Shown piece after piece: positions 1 to 6,327 of a stretch of 6,327 nucleotides of DNA (its first letter is position 1; every line of letters starts with the position of its first letter). The translations under genes and the position numbers were made by a program. Source of the DNA: an uncultured Lachnospiraceae bacterium (GTDB taxonomy: Bacteria; Bacillota_A; Clostridia; Lachnospirales; Lachnospiraceae); NCBI GenBank assembly GCA_946613735.1, contig CAMOFS010000104.1, positions 1 to 6,327 of the forward strand, given 5' to 3'. A model generated the notes under the pieces. It searched no databases, had not been told where the DNA came from, and worked only from the letters and a program-made list of their open reading frames with translations.

Positions 1-417
1 TTCGGTCAAAACGGCTATGAGTACATAAAAAAACGGGTGTCCGCCGGAAAGTGCATAGCACCGGAGTTCATGGGAGAAATGCAGTACACCGCCGTGGATA
101 TGAAGTTTTTTGAGAGGGTAGCGGCGGTATCGGAAGATGAGTATAAGGGTGTGCTTGGAGATCTTCTTGCCGAAAGTGAGATCGCGGCCTTTTTTGACAG
201 ATTAGAGGGGCTTAAATCCGCTGTTTTGCGCCAGCAAAAAAAGGAGCAGGATATGGCAGCTCGGGGCGAGGAGTTTTTCTCACGGTTTATCACCACGGAT
301 GAGGAATACAAAAAGTATCTGCACCTTATGTCTGAGCATGCCAAAAATCCGGGTGACCCCTGGGATATGCGCTTCTCCCATCGCCCCACCTACCTGCGTA
401 AAGAGATACTGAGGTGA
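1..417 (+). CDS. 3' end of an unrecognised protein (5'-truncated by window)
   Basis: The reading frame is open from the first base of the window to a TGA at 415-417, giving the last 138 residues of a longer protein. A GTG lies at 37, but the frame continues upstream of it without a stop (FGQNGYEYIKKR...) and no ribosome binding site precedes it, so I treat the gene as truncated by the window edge. The visible part is soluble and mostly helical, rich in Lys, Glu, Phe and Met, with no membrane segment and no catalytic motif I can name. It ends in a basic tail (RPTYLRKEILR). I do not recognise the family. The stop codon is the first three bases of an inverted repeat, and a promoter lies between this gene and the next, so the two are probably separate transcription units. 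That it is a real gene is likely; its function is unknown. Confidence 0.75.
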   Translation, partial: FGQNGYEYIKKRVSAGKCIAPEFMGEMQYTAVDMKFFERVAAVSEDEYKGVLGDLLAESEIAAFFDRLEGLKSAVLRQQKKEQDMAARGEEFFSRFITTDEEYKKYLHLMSEHAKNPGDPWDMRFSHRPTYLRKEILR

Positions 418-439
418 CAAAAGAACCGTCCCTTTGTCA
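415..439. repeat. Inverted repeat TGACAAA-N11-TTTGTCA overlapping a stop codon
   Basis: Two perfect 7-base arms (415-421 and 433-439) flank an 11-base centre, AGAACCGTCCC. The left arm begins with the TGA stop of the upstream gene. The sequence resembles, from memory, a short dispersed element common in clostridial and related genomes (ACAAAAGAACCGTCCC...TTTGTC and its complement GGGACGGTTCTTTTGTC), often seen near IS200-like/REP-associated tyrosine transposase genes. That link is recollection, not something shown here. The arms are A/T-rich and no T-run follows, so it is a poor intrinsic terminator. No second copy was noticed in the window. Confidence 0.6.
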
Positions 440-467
440 ACTTGTTGCAGAGTGGTTGCACTTGATG

Positions 468-497
468 TTGTAAAATACACCATGTATAGGTTATAAT
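468..497 (+). promoter_or_regulatory. Probable sigma-A promoter for the giant gene
   Basis: A perfect TATAAT -10 hexamer lies at 492-497. An 18-base spacer separates it from TTGTAA at 468-473, which matches the TTGACA -35 consensus at four of six positions. Transcription would start near 503-506, giving a very short leader of about 15-20 bases before the ATG at 521. This fits a simple unregulated start, with no room for a riboswitch or attenuator in the leader. Several other TTG-starting hexamers lie upstream (434, 442, 445, 456, 462), so the -35 assignment is less sure than the -10. Confidence 0.6.
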
Positions 498-506
498 GTC
501 TTCATT

Positions 507-513
507 GGGGGGA
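507..513 (+). promoter_or_regulatory. Ribosome binding site GGGGGGA for the giant gene
   Basis: A run of six G and an A ends seven bases before the ATG at 521, correct spacing for a Shine-Dalgarno sequence. It supports 521 as the start. The in-frame ATG upstream, at 482, runs into a TAA after four codons and cannot be used. Confidence 0.7.
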
Positions 514-520
514 TTTACTT

Positions 521-3500
521 ATGGATAATTCATATAAGGGAAAAATCAGAATCTTTGGAACAACGCAACGGATAGTTGCGCTTGTTTTGGTGTTGTGTAT
601 GATGATCCCTTCCCGTGCATATGCCATCGGTACCGCTATCAGTGCAGGAAAGCAGCTTTTAGGCGGGGATGAAAAAAAGGAAGAGGAGATCGAGCACAGC
701 GCCATAGCCGACGAGTACGCCTCCGAGGCTGAAAAGCTTAAAAAGCGTCTGGAAAGCGGCGATCAAAACGAAAAGAAAAAGCTGCGTCTTTCACAGTGCA
801 AGACCCTGGCTGTCGCTTTGAATGAAAAGATAGAAGCAGTGGACATGCAGATCGACTCCAAGACGGTAAAGATGCAGTCCTCCGTCAGGTCCCTTCGTGA
901 GCGCGAGCGCAGCATGGGTACAGTCCGCTGGTCACCCATCTTTAATATCAAGCTTCCCGAGGAGCCCAAGGAGGTGGAGGCCTTTGAGTTCCAGTTCAAG
1001 CCCACCCAGATGCAAAACCAGATCACGATGCTTAAGCACAAGATCGTGGGCATCGAGCTTGATACCAATGAAAAGGTCAGCAATACCTACATCAGGATAA
1101 TAGCTGCCAAGGACGAGGTGGACCGTCTTACCACCCGACGCAGGAAGCTTCAGGCTACAGTAAATAAGCTTGAGGTCAAGCTTAAGGACGGCACTGCAGT
1201 TTATGAGGCCAATGCCACCACAGGGCTTGAGCAGGAGGACGAAGAGGGAAATAAGACCATCATCTCTCCCCGTGTGCTTAAGGCCAAGGTTAAGCAGGCG
1301 CAGGATCGGTATGACATAGCTGTTCAGCGTCTGGAAAACTGTGAAAACGAGCTTGCCAATGCCAATACTGCCTACGAAGAAGCCAAGATAAAGATGGGCA
1401 AGATGATAAACTTTACCATCACGGACCGCTTTAATTTCGAGGATGCCTTTATTACCGCGAACCTTAACCGTGATAATATCGAGTATCTTTATGACTATGC
1501 CCTGGATGATGATTCATCGGTTTACGAGGCAAAGATGGCAGCCGATGAGGCACTTTTGACTCTTCGTATAAACTACGATCTGATGAAAAAGCATTATTCC
1601 AACTACATCGGTCTTATCGAGCCCTACGTACAGCAGGCACTTGACGGCTCCAAGATCCCGAAGAAGGCCTTTAAAAAGGACTACGACCAGTTCCTTAAAG
1701 ACATCGACGCAGAGTGGCAGGGCAGCTACAAGATCTGGTTTGTCAGTATCCCCAAGGAATGGCTTAAGGGCGATACCGATGGTATCCGCTATGTTGAGGA
1801 TGATCCTTATGTACTTTACTCAGCAGCACTTGACTATGAGTCTGCCAGGAAAGAGTACGAAAATGCCAAGATGGATCTTTACAACAACGTTTACGAGGCT
1901 TATTCAAACTATGCATCCACGAGAAAAGCATATCTTAATGCCAATAAGGCATACATCAAGGCCGAAAAGACTTTGGGCCTTTCAGAGGTAAGCTATCTTT
2001 TGGGTGAGCTGACCCAGGAGGAGTTTGAGCAGGAGGAGACCGAGTTTAACGATCTTAAGGACGAGGCAGCCGATGCCCTTAAGGAATTCTCCGAAAACCT
2101 CTATTCCTTTGACCGTACCACCTGCGGCGGCCTGTCAAAGTTTTTCGAGGGCGCCGAGACCGATGCCAATACAGAGGCTCTGTCACTGGTTCCCGTCATC
2201 CGTACCGGATGTATCTATACCATAAGGCCCATTATCGATTCCGAGGAGTTTTTGCTCTCCATCGATGTACCCGATGATTTCTATGCCAACACCGGCATAA
2301 ATATCACCCATTTCCAGCTGGTGTGTGATGGCGTGGTTGTCGGCAACAAGTCCAGGGACGAGAACGGAAAGACGGTTTACGAGAAAACCCCCGTGGGCGA
2401 GAATATCCGCCACCTGATGCTTTCCACCGCGAACCTGGGAGAGTGCGCCATCCGTGTATATGACGGTAATACATTTATCGACGAGTGCCGCATTGAGCCC
2501 ACTGTTTTCTCCGGCCCCCTGAATGTAAAGGTGGGTTATGAGGATGCTGTCAATGCCCACACCCTGGGCACCTATACCACCAGTGACGAAGTGTCTACGG
2601 ACATGCTGGTCCTCACGATCAATCTGGATCAGACACAGGTGACACAGGAGTACTTAAGCGGCCAGGAGGCAGCATACTACAGGCTCTGTGTGGCAAAGGA
2701 TTCCTACGTGCTTTCAGACCGTCTGGTTCCCGTGGACCAGCAGTTTACCTATATGTCATTCTTAAAGAGTGACCTTAACAACGTCTTTATCGAGCTTTTT
2801 GACAAGGACGGTGAAAAGATCGGTGACGCCAAGTTCGATACCATTTCCAACGAAATCTATAACGACGTGGATGAAAAGACCGCCGAGGAGATCGCTGCCC
2901 AGAAGAGAAAAGAGGCCGAAGAAAAGGCCATCCGTGAGGCAGAGGAAGCCCGCCTTGCGGAGATCCAGGCACAGCGTGATGCTGCGGCAGAGCTTCTTAG
3001 ATCTCTTGGCATGGCTACCGATGACGAGAGCATCGACTACGCCCTTAAGCATTTAAATGAGCTCAACTATGAGGTAGAGCTTTTGACTGCCATAGGTTCC
3101 CTTGAAAAGGAACATGAACGGGATCTGAAAAAATATGAGGAGATGAAAGCTGATCCCAAAACAAAGGCGGCAGATCTGCGTGCCATGGAGGATCGTATCC
3201 GCATAACCGGGGAGATGCCAAAAATCTACAGGGACACCTTGGGAGAGGGCATTGATTCTTACATTAAAGCGTTGGAAGACTCCAGAAATGCAAAGCTCGC
3301 CCAGCTTTTGGTGGAGTATGTTGTTTCATACAGTCAAAAGGCTGAAGCAGGAGAGGGTGCCGATGTGTCCGAACTGGATGCAAAGATGACCGAGATCGAG
3401 AACCAGGTGGTTTCGGATTTCCAAAGCAATGTCATCACCGAATTCAAGGAGATCATGTCTCCTTTTGAAGAGGCCATCAAGAGACTAAAGACATACAAAC

Positions 3501-5632
3501 CCGATGACCTTGGAACAACGGATAAGTTTTCCGATATAAAAAATGACATCGAGATCTGTAATGGCTGCATAACAAAGATTACAAACTCCGAATTTGCCAC
3601 GGCTTATTCCTTCAAGAGATACAGCCACGAAGCAGCTGCTACGCCGCTTCGGGATGTCTTTGGCTCCATACTCGGAAATGCGATCTTTTACGTCATAAAA
3701 CAGCTCGGTGCAAAGATCGATGATTTAAATGCGAACTTTAATCTTACTGTTTATACGATCAAGAAATCGGATTACCAGTATGCCGATGCCGTGGATGACT
3801 TCTTATATGTGCTAAGAGATAATTGTAAGTCTGCCTATGGCAGTGAGTATAAAGGCGAGCTGCAGGCAGAAGTGGAGAAAATACTTAAGAGCATCCAAAA
3901 CTATGCAGAAGCAGTGGAAGATATCTGGCGTGAGAGGATGCTTTTGATCATGTCCTATAATGATATCCTTTCCAATAACTACGACCTTCTTATTCCTTAC
4001 GGTAACTTCGGAGACGAGTATAAAGAGCTTGAGACCGAGATGAAGGCAAAGCAGAGTGAACTGGAGAATATAGCAAGAGAGCTCAGCGTAAAAGAAGCTG
4101 ACATGAAGGAAAAGAAGGCCAAATTTGAAAGTAATGCCAACTCACATAAAATTGTTAAGTTTTTTAAAAAGCTGGTTGGAATGGACCAAAATCTGGATAG
4201 GGAATATATGCATGCCAGTACCGCCTACGTCCAGTGCAAGGCCAGATATGAGGTATGCAACGGCAGGATCGCCTCCATTCAGGAAAAGTATAAGATAATT
4301 ACAGAAATGATCTATGATTACCTCGGCACCATGAATGCAAGCAGGGATAAGTGTAAGGAAGTCATTGCCGAGATAGAGAAACTGGAAGGCGAGCCAAAGT
4401 ATACTGTGGAGCAGGTGGATGAAAAGTACAATGAGTCTCTCGGCGCAGTAAGAGACCGCTTTGAGGAATTCTTAGTGGCCCAGTATGCTTCCAACTATAA
4501 CAGGGTAAATGACCCCTCCGCAGCAGATGAGCTTAAGGAAAAGTCCAGGACCATGATGTCGGATACCGAGAAACAGCTAAAAGATCTGGGTACCACAGAT
4601 GGGGAAGATAAGCTTGCCGAATTTAAGGAAAAGGTGAAACCTTTTGACAGCGCTGTTTCTGAACTTTATAACATAACACTGGATCAGATACTCTCCCCGG
4701 ATGATGTGGGCAAAGAACTTGCGGCGAAGTATGATCCGGTACTTACCATGGGAAGTGAGATGATGGAACAGGGCTTTGGCTATGGCTATATCACAAGGAT
4801 AGATTCTGCCATGGCAGTAGGCTGTGACGCCGTTGTAGCCAGGGTAGATGAGATCGATCCTTCCAGTATAGAGGCATTTGTCGATTATATTAATTCGAAC
4901 AGTAAGGAGATGGAAAAGCTTCGCCATGCCACAGCCTATTACAAGGACAAGCTTACCTTTAATGGTGGAGAGGCAACCAGGGCGAATCGCCTGTTAGAGG
5001 AATTTTACCGTAACGTAAGTCAATCGGACGATATGAAAGAGACCTATATAGATGAACTGAATGACCAGCTTGACAGGGATTATGATGCTATTCGCCCTCG
5101 TTTTGACATCGATATTGTGGTAAGAAATTATAGTGTAGATGTTAGAGATGATAAAGATGTATATGATCCGCTGAAAGAGAAGGAAGATGAACTTCAGGCG
5201 CATTATGACAAGACGATACAGGCATACTGTGAGTACTATAAGATCTGCGTGGAAAAAGTATATCCTGCAAAGAAGGCATTGGAAGAAGCCAAAAAGTCCG
5301 GCGATGAGGAGGAGATCAAAAAATGCCAGGCAGCCTATGACGAAATTAAAGAATTTGAGAAAGAGCTTTCAGATTCGCATAGTAAGGCGGATTACATTCT
5401 CAAGCAGATACTCGAAATCAGGGAGGAGATGGGTGATAAAGCCAGAAACCATGAAAAGTATTTAGCCCAACTCGAGTTCTATAAAGCCATTCAGGCCGAT
5501 TACGAAAACAAGGAGAGAGAACTCTATGATGATGCCCTAAAGTGTATAGAACTGATCAGAAAACTCGGCGGCAGACCATATCATGATGAAGCGAGAATAA
5601 AGGAAGTATTCAAAGAGACAGGATTACAGTAA
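521..5632 (+). CDS. Giant secreted coiled-coil protein with TolC-like N-terminal region
   Basis: The 1703-residue product starts with a signal peptide: basic residues, a hydrophobic core at 18-30 and an Ala-Tyr-Ala site, cleavage probably after residue 35. Residues about 60-532 are long amphipathic helices broken by short strands. Two halves are visible. The first has strands at 137-146 and 155-161 (F-x-F-x-F-x-P), then a helix pair turning at a Lys-Asp-Gly (Gly224). The second has a strand at 403-411 (W-F-V-S-I-P), then a helix pair turning at SEVSYLLGELT (Gly495). This order resembles the two-repeat TolC/OEP fold; that is inference from pattern. Residues about 555-780 are beta-rich and form two modules. 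Residues 784-829 are a charged Ala/Glu/Lys/Arg helix. Residues 830-1703 are mostly helical and coiled coil, with some globular-looking interruptions (about 1040-1065 and 1418-1450). There is no LPXTG motif, C-terminal membrane segment, Walker motif or S-layer repeat, so how it is retained at the cell is unclear. It probably acts outside the membrane as a structural or channel/scaffold element. The gene is intact and is followed after four bases by a membrane protein gene. Confidence 0.9.
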   Translation: MDNSYKGKIRIFGTTQRIVALVLVLCMMIPSRAYAIGTAISAGKQLLGGDEKKEEEIEHSAIADEYASEAEKLKKRLESGDQNEKKKLRLSQCKTLAVALNEKIEAVDMQIDSKTVKMQSSVRSLRERERSMGTVRWSPIFNIKLPEEPKEVEAFEFQFKPTQMQNQITMLKHKIVGIELDTNEKVSNTYIRIIAAKDEVDRLTTRRRKLQATVNKLEVKLKDGTAVYEANATTGLEQEDEEGNKTIISPRVLKAKVKQAQDRYDIAVQRLENCENELANANTAYEEAKIKMGKMINFTITDRFNFEDAFITANLNRDNIEYLYDYALDDDSSVYEAKMAADEALLTLRINYDLMKKHYSNYIGLIEPYVQQALDGSKIPKKAFKKDYDQFLKDIDAEWQGSYKIWFVSIPKEWLKGDTDGIRYVEDDPYVLYSAALDYESARKEYENAKMDLYNNVYEAYSNYASTRKAYLNANKAYIKAEKTLGLSEVSYLLGELTQEEFEQEETEFNDLKDEAADALKEFSENLYSFDRTTCGGLSKFFEGAETDANTEALSLVPVIRTGCIYTIRPIIDSEEFLLSIDVPDDFYANTGINITHFQLVCDGVVVGNKSRDENGKTVYEKTPVGENIRHLMLSTANLGECAIRVYDGNTFIDECRIEPTVFSGPLNVKVGYEDAVNAHTLGTYTTSDEVSTDMLVLTINLDQTQVTQEYLSGQEAAYYRLCVAKDSYVLSDRLVPVDQQFTYMSFLKSDLNNVFIELFDKDGEKIGDAKFDTISNEIYNDVDEKTAEEIAAQKRKEAEEKAIREAEEARLAEIQAQRDAAAELLRSLGMATDDESIDYALKHLNELNYEVELLTAIGSLEKEHERDLKKYEEMKADPKTKAADLRAMEDRIRITGEMPKIYRDTLGEGIDSYIKALEDSRNAKLAQLLVEYVVSYSQKAEAGEGADVSELDAKMTEIENQVVSDFQSNVITEFKEIMSPFEEAIKRLKTYKPDDLGTTDKFSDIKNDIEICNGCITKITNSEFATAYSFKRYSHEAAATPLRDVFGSILGNAIFYVIKQLGAKIDDLNANFNLTVYTIKKSDYQYADAVDDFLYVLRDNCKSAYGSEYKGELQAEVEKILKSIQNYAEAVEDIWRERMLLIMSYNDILSNNYDLLIPYGNFGDEYKELETEMKAKQSELENIARELSVKEADMKEKKAKFESNANSHKIVKFFKKLVGMDQNLDREYMHASTAYVQCKARYEVCNGRIASIQEKYKIITEMIYDYLGTMNASRDKCKEVIAEIEKLEGEPKYTVEQVDEKYNESLGAVRDRFEEFLVAQYASNYNRVNDPSAADELKEKSRTMMSDTEKQLKDLGTTDGEDKLAEFKEKVKPFDSAVSELYNITLDQILSPDDVGKELAAKYDPVLTMGSEMMEQGFGYGYITRIDSAMAVGCDAVVARVDEIDPSSIEAFVDYINSNSKEMEKLRHATAYYKDKLTFNGGEATRANRLLEEFYRNVSQSDDMKETYIDELNDQLDRDYDAIRPRFDIDIVVRNYSVDVRDDKDVYDPLKEKEDELQAHYDKTIQAYCEYYKICVEKVYPAKKALEEAKKSGDEEEIKKCQAAYDEIKEFEKELSDSHSKADYILKQILEIREEMGDKARNHEKYLAQLEFYKAIQADYENKERELYDDALKCIELIRKLGGRPYHDEARIKEVFKETGLQ

Positions 5633-5636
5633 GGAT

Positions 5637-6221
5637 ATGAAAGAGAAAAATAACAGAAAAAAAACAAATAAAAAAAAGGGTATCAGGTTTTATGTCCTTT
5701 TAGGTATCGGGATCCTGGCACTGGCGGCGGTGATAGGGCTTTTGATCTATAACGCCACAAAGAACCGGGAGGAAGAGCCGACGGAAGTGTCGGAGGTGCC
5801 GGACGTGGGGGAACCCACGAAGCCGGCTGTCGTATACGGGGATCCGGAGTCCGATACCTATGATTTCATCGGGGATTATTTTGATCGGGCAGGGGAGAAT
5901 ACCACCCTGTCCATCACCCGGGGGGATGAGGAAGGAAGCTTAAGTATTTCCATCTTTTCGATTGAGGATGATTATACCAGCTATTCCTGGCAGATAGATG
6001 ATGCGGTCTATGACAGTGACTGCAAGGCCTTATTATACGAGGGCTGTACCTACATGCGCTATCTGTCGGATCCTGCTGATCCGGATGCGGATCCCGAGGT
6101 TTTTGAACTTTCCTCTGATGGCTCCGGCAAGATCTTTTTGCATGACGATGCTTTAGTCTGGCTGGATGACTTAGATCAAAAGGGAGACAGTATGTTATTT
6201 ACCAGACGTACTGCAGAATAG
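5637..6221 (+). CDS. Single-pass membrane protein with small extracytoplasmic beta domain
   Basis: This 194-residue protein begins with a very basic tail (residues 2-17, ten Lys or Arg), then one transmembrane helix at about 18-38 (FYVLLGIGILALAAVIGLLIY). An acidic Pro/Glu linker follows (43-72), then a domain of about 115 residues that looks beta-rich. By the positive-inside rule the domain faces outward. The domain's alternation (Arg-Ala near its start, a Trp118 strand, the Asp-Cys129 pair, a Gly-Ser-Gly turn, Leu-Val-Trp-Leu-Asp-Asp, then Met-Leu-Phe at the end) recalls small uncharacterised extracytoplasmic domains found in clostridial lipoproteins and membrane proteins. This is from memory and weak. 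Cys129 and Cys137 might pair. The ATG is four bases after the upstream stop, and its only SD-like bases (AAGG, 5631-5634) are just two bases away, so translation probably depends on coupling to the giant gene. No alternative upstream start exists: the frame has a stop at 5598 and no start codon after it. Function unknown; a membrane partner of the giant protein is a reasonable guess. Confidence 0.85.
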   Translation: MKEKNNRKKTNKKKGIRFYVLLGIGILALAAVIGLLIYNATKNREEEPTEVSEVPDVGEPTKPAVVYGDPESDTYDFIGDYFDRAGENTTLSITRGDEEGSLSISIFSIEDDYTSYSWQIDDAVYDSDCKALLYEGCTYMRYLSDPADPDADPEVFELSSDGSGKIFLHDDALVWLDDLDQKGDSMLFTRRTAE

Positions 6222-6313
6222 ACTTAAATCAGGTTGCTGCCTATGTTAAGAAAAACGGTCTTTTGGTCACCAAGTATCAGGACTATGGCTGGGACCCCAT
6301 TGTTATCCAGTAA
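6170..6313 (+). pseudogene. Start-less coding remnant (C-terminal fragment of an unknown protein)
   Basis: After the TAG at 6219-6221, a different frame reads on to a TAA at 6311-6313. From 6221 it encodes 30 residues, beginning DLNQVAAYVKKNG and ending KYQDYGWDPIVIQ. This looks like real protein sequence: a helix followed by a strand with an aromatic/Asp/Gly/Trp/Pro motif. The frame is open only from 6170 and contains no ATG or GTG. It is therefore best read as the C-terminal end of a gene whose 5' part was lost, or as a C-terminal extension separated by a frameshift. The overlap with the membrane protein gene (6170-6221) is probably not ancestral coding sequence; the meaningful part seems to start near 6215-6221. 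I do not recognise the source family. A sequencing indel is an alternative. Confidence 0.45.
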
Positions 6314-6317
6314 GGAG
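6312..6317 (+). promoter_or_regulatory. Ribosome binding site AAGGAG for the next gene
   Basis: AAGGAG overlaps the TAA stop of the upstream fragment and lies five bases before the ATG at 6323. This is a near-consensus Shine-Dalgarno at usable spacing. It implies that a further gene begins here and is read in the same direction. Confidence 0.65.
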
Positions 6318-6322
6318 TTATA

Positions 6323-6327
6323 ATGCA
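6323..6327 (+). CDS. First codon of a further gene, cut by window end
   Basis: An ATG at 6323-6325 follows a good ribosome binding site, but only five bases remain in the window, so nothing can be said about the product. Its tight spacing to the preceding stop, and the lack of a terminator after 5632 or 6221, suggest that it is co-transcribed with the two genes upstream. Confidence 0.45.

Noticed and set aside
415..445. Inverted repeat as an intrinsic terminator
   Set aside because: The stem is only 7 bp and A/T-rich, the loop is 11 bases, and no T-run follows the right arm.
469..479. Small palindrome TGTA-AAA-TACA as an operator overlapping the -35 region
   Set aside because: Four-base arms in A/T-rich DNA are expected by chance and no second copy supports a regulator site.
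587..600. Possible lipoprotein signal (Leu-Val-Leu-Cys26)
   Set aside because: The residue before the Cys is Leu, which does not fit a lipobox, and a good AYA signal peptidase I site follows at residues 33-35.
2183..2560. Antisense open frame of 125 codons opposite the beta modules
   Set aside because: It lies wholly inside the giant gene on the other strand, has no ribosome binding site or promoter and no recognisable protein features; the + strand frame is clearly coding.
3557..3568. Cys-Asn-Gly-Cys (residues 1013-1016) as a redox or heme-binding motif
   Set aside because: There is no His after the second Cys and no thioredoxin-like context; it sits in a predicted helix.
4577..4927. Antisense open frame of 116 codons
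   Set aside because: It is a shadow of the giant gene with no start signals and a composition expected from the reverse of Lys/Glu-rich coding sequence.
3008..5632. SMC/Rad50-type ATPase because of the long coiled coil
   Set aside because: There is no Walker A or Walker B motif, no ABC signature, and the protein has an export signal.
6174..6184. Programmed -1 frameshift joining the membrane protein to the downstream fragment
   Set aside because: CAAAAGGG is not a proper slippery heptamer in the gene's frame, and the membrane protein's own end (Met-Leu-Phe region) looks natural, so a lost gene is the simpler explanation.

Overview
This 6.3-kb window looks like chromosomal DNA from a Gram-positive clostridial anaerobe, plausibly a Lachnospiraceae-type gut or rumen bacterium. 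That is inferred from moderate GC, G-rich Shine-Dalgarno sequences, a consensus TATAAT promoter, a Gram-positive style signal peptide and the type of small membrane-anchored protein at the right end. The sequence alone does not fix the taxon. All supported genes are on the + strand.

Layout: (1) 1-417 is the 3' end of a gene that starts upstream; I do not recognise the product. (2) 418-520 is a short intergenic region. A 25-bp inverted repeat (415-439) overlaps the preceding stop codon, and it is followed by a likely sigma-A promoter (468-497) and a strong ribosome binding site (507-513). (3) 521-5632 encodes one 1703-residue secreted protein. It has a signal peptide, a helix-strand-helix region of about 470 residues that reads like a diverged two-repeat TolC/outer-membrane-efflux fold, two consecutive beta-rich modules, a charged TolA-like helix, and about 870 residues of mostly alpha-helical, coiled-coil sequence. 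(4) 5637-6221, four bases after the big gene, encodes a 194-residue single-pass membrane protein with a small beta-rich extracytoplasmic domain. (5) 6222-6313 holds a start-less coding remnant in another frame. It is followed by a good ribosome binding site and the first codon of a further gene at 6323.

The big gene and the small membrane protein almost certainly form one transcription unit, and later genes may belong to it too. A working picture, which is inference only, is a large extended extracytoplasmic protein made together with a membrane-anchored partner. The most notable observation is the TolC-like organisation in a protein from an organism that appears to lack an outer membrane, fused to very long additional helical segments. 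No RNA genes, CRISPR array, insertion sequence or convincing intrinsic terminator was seen.
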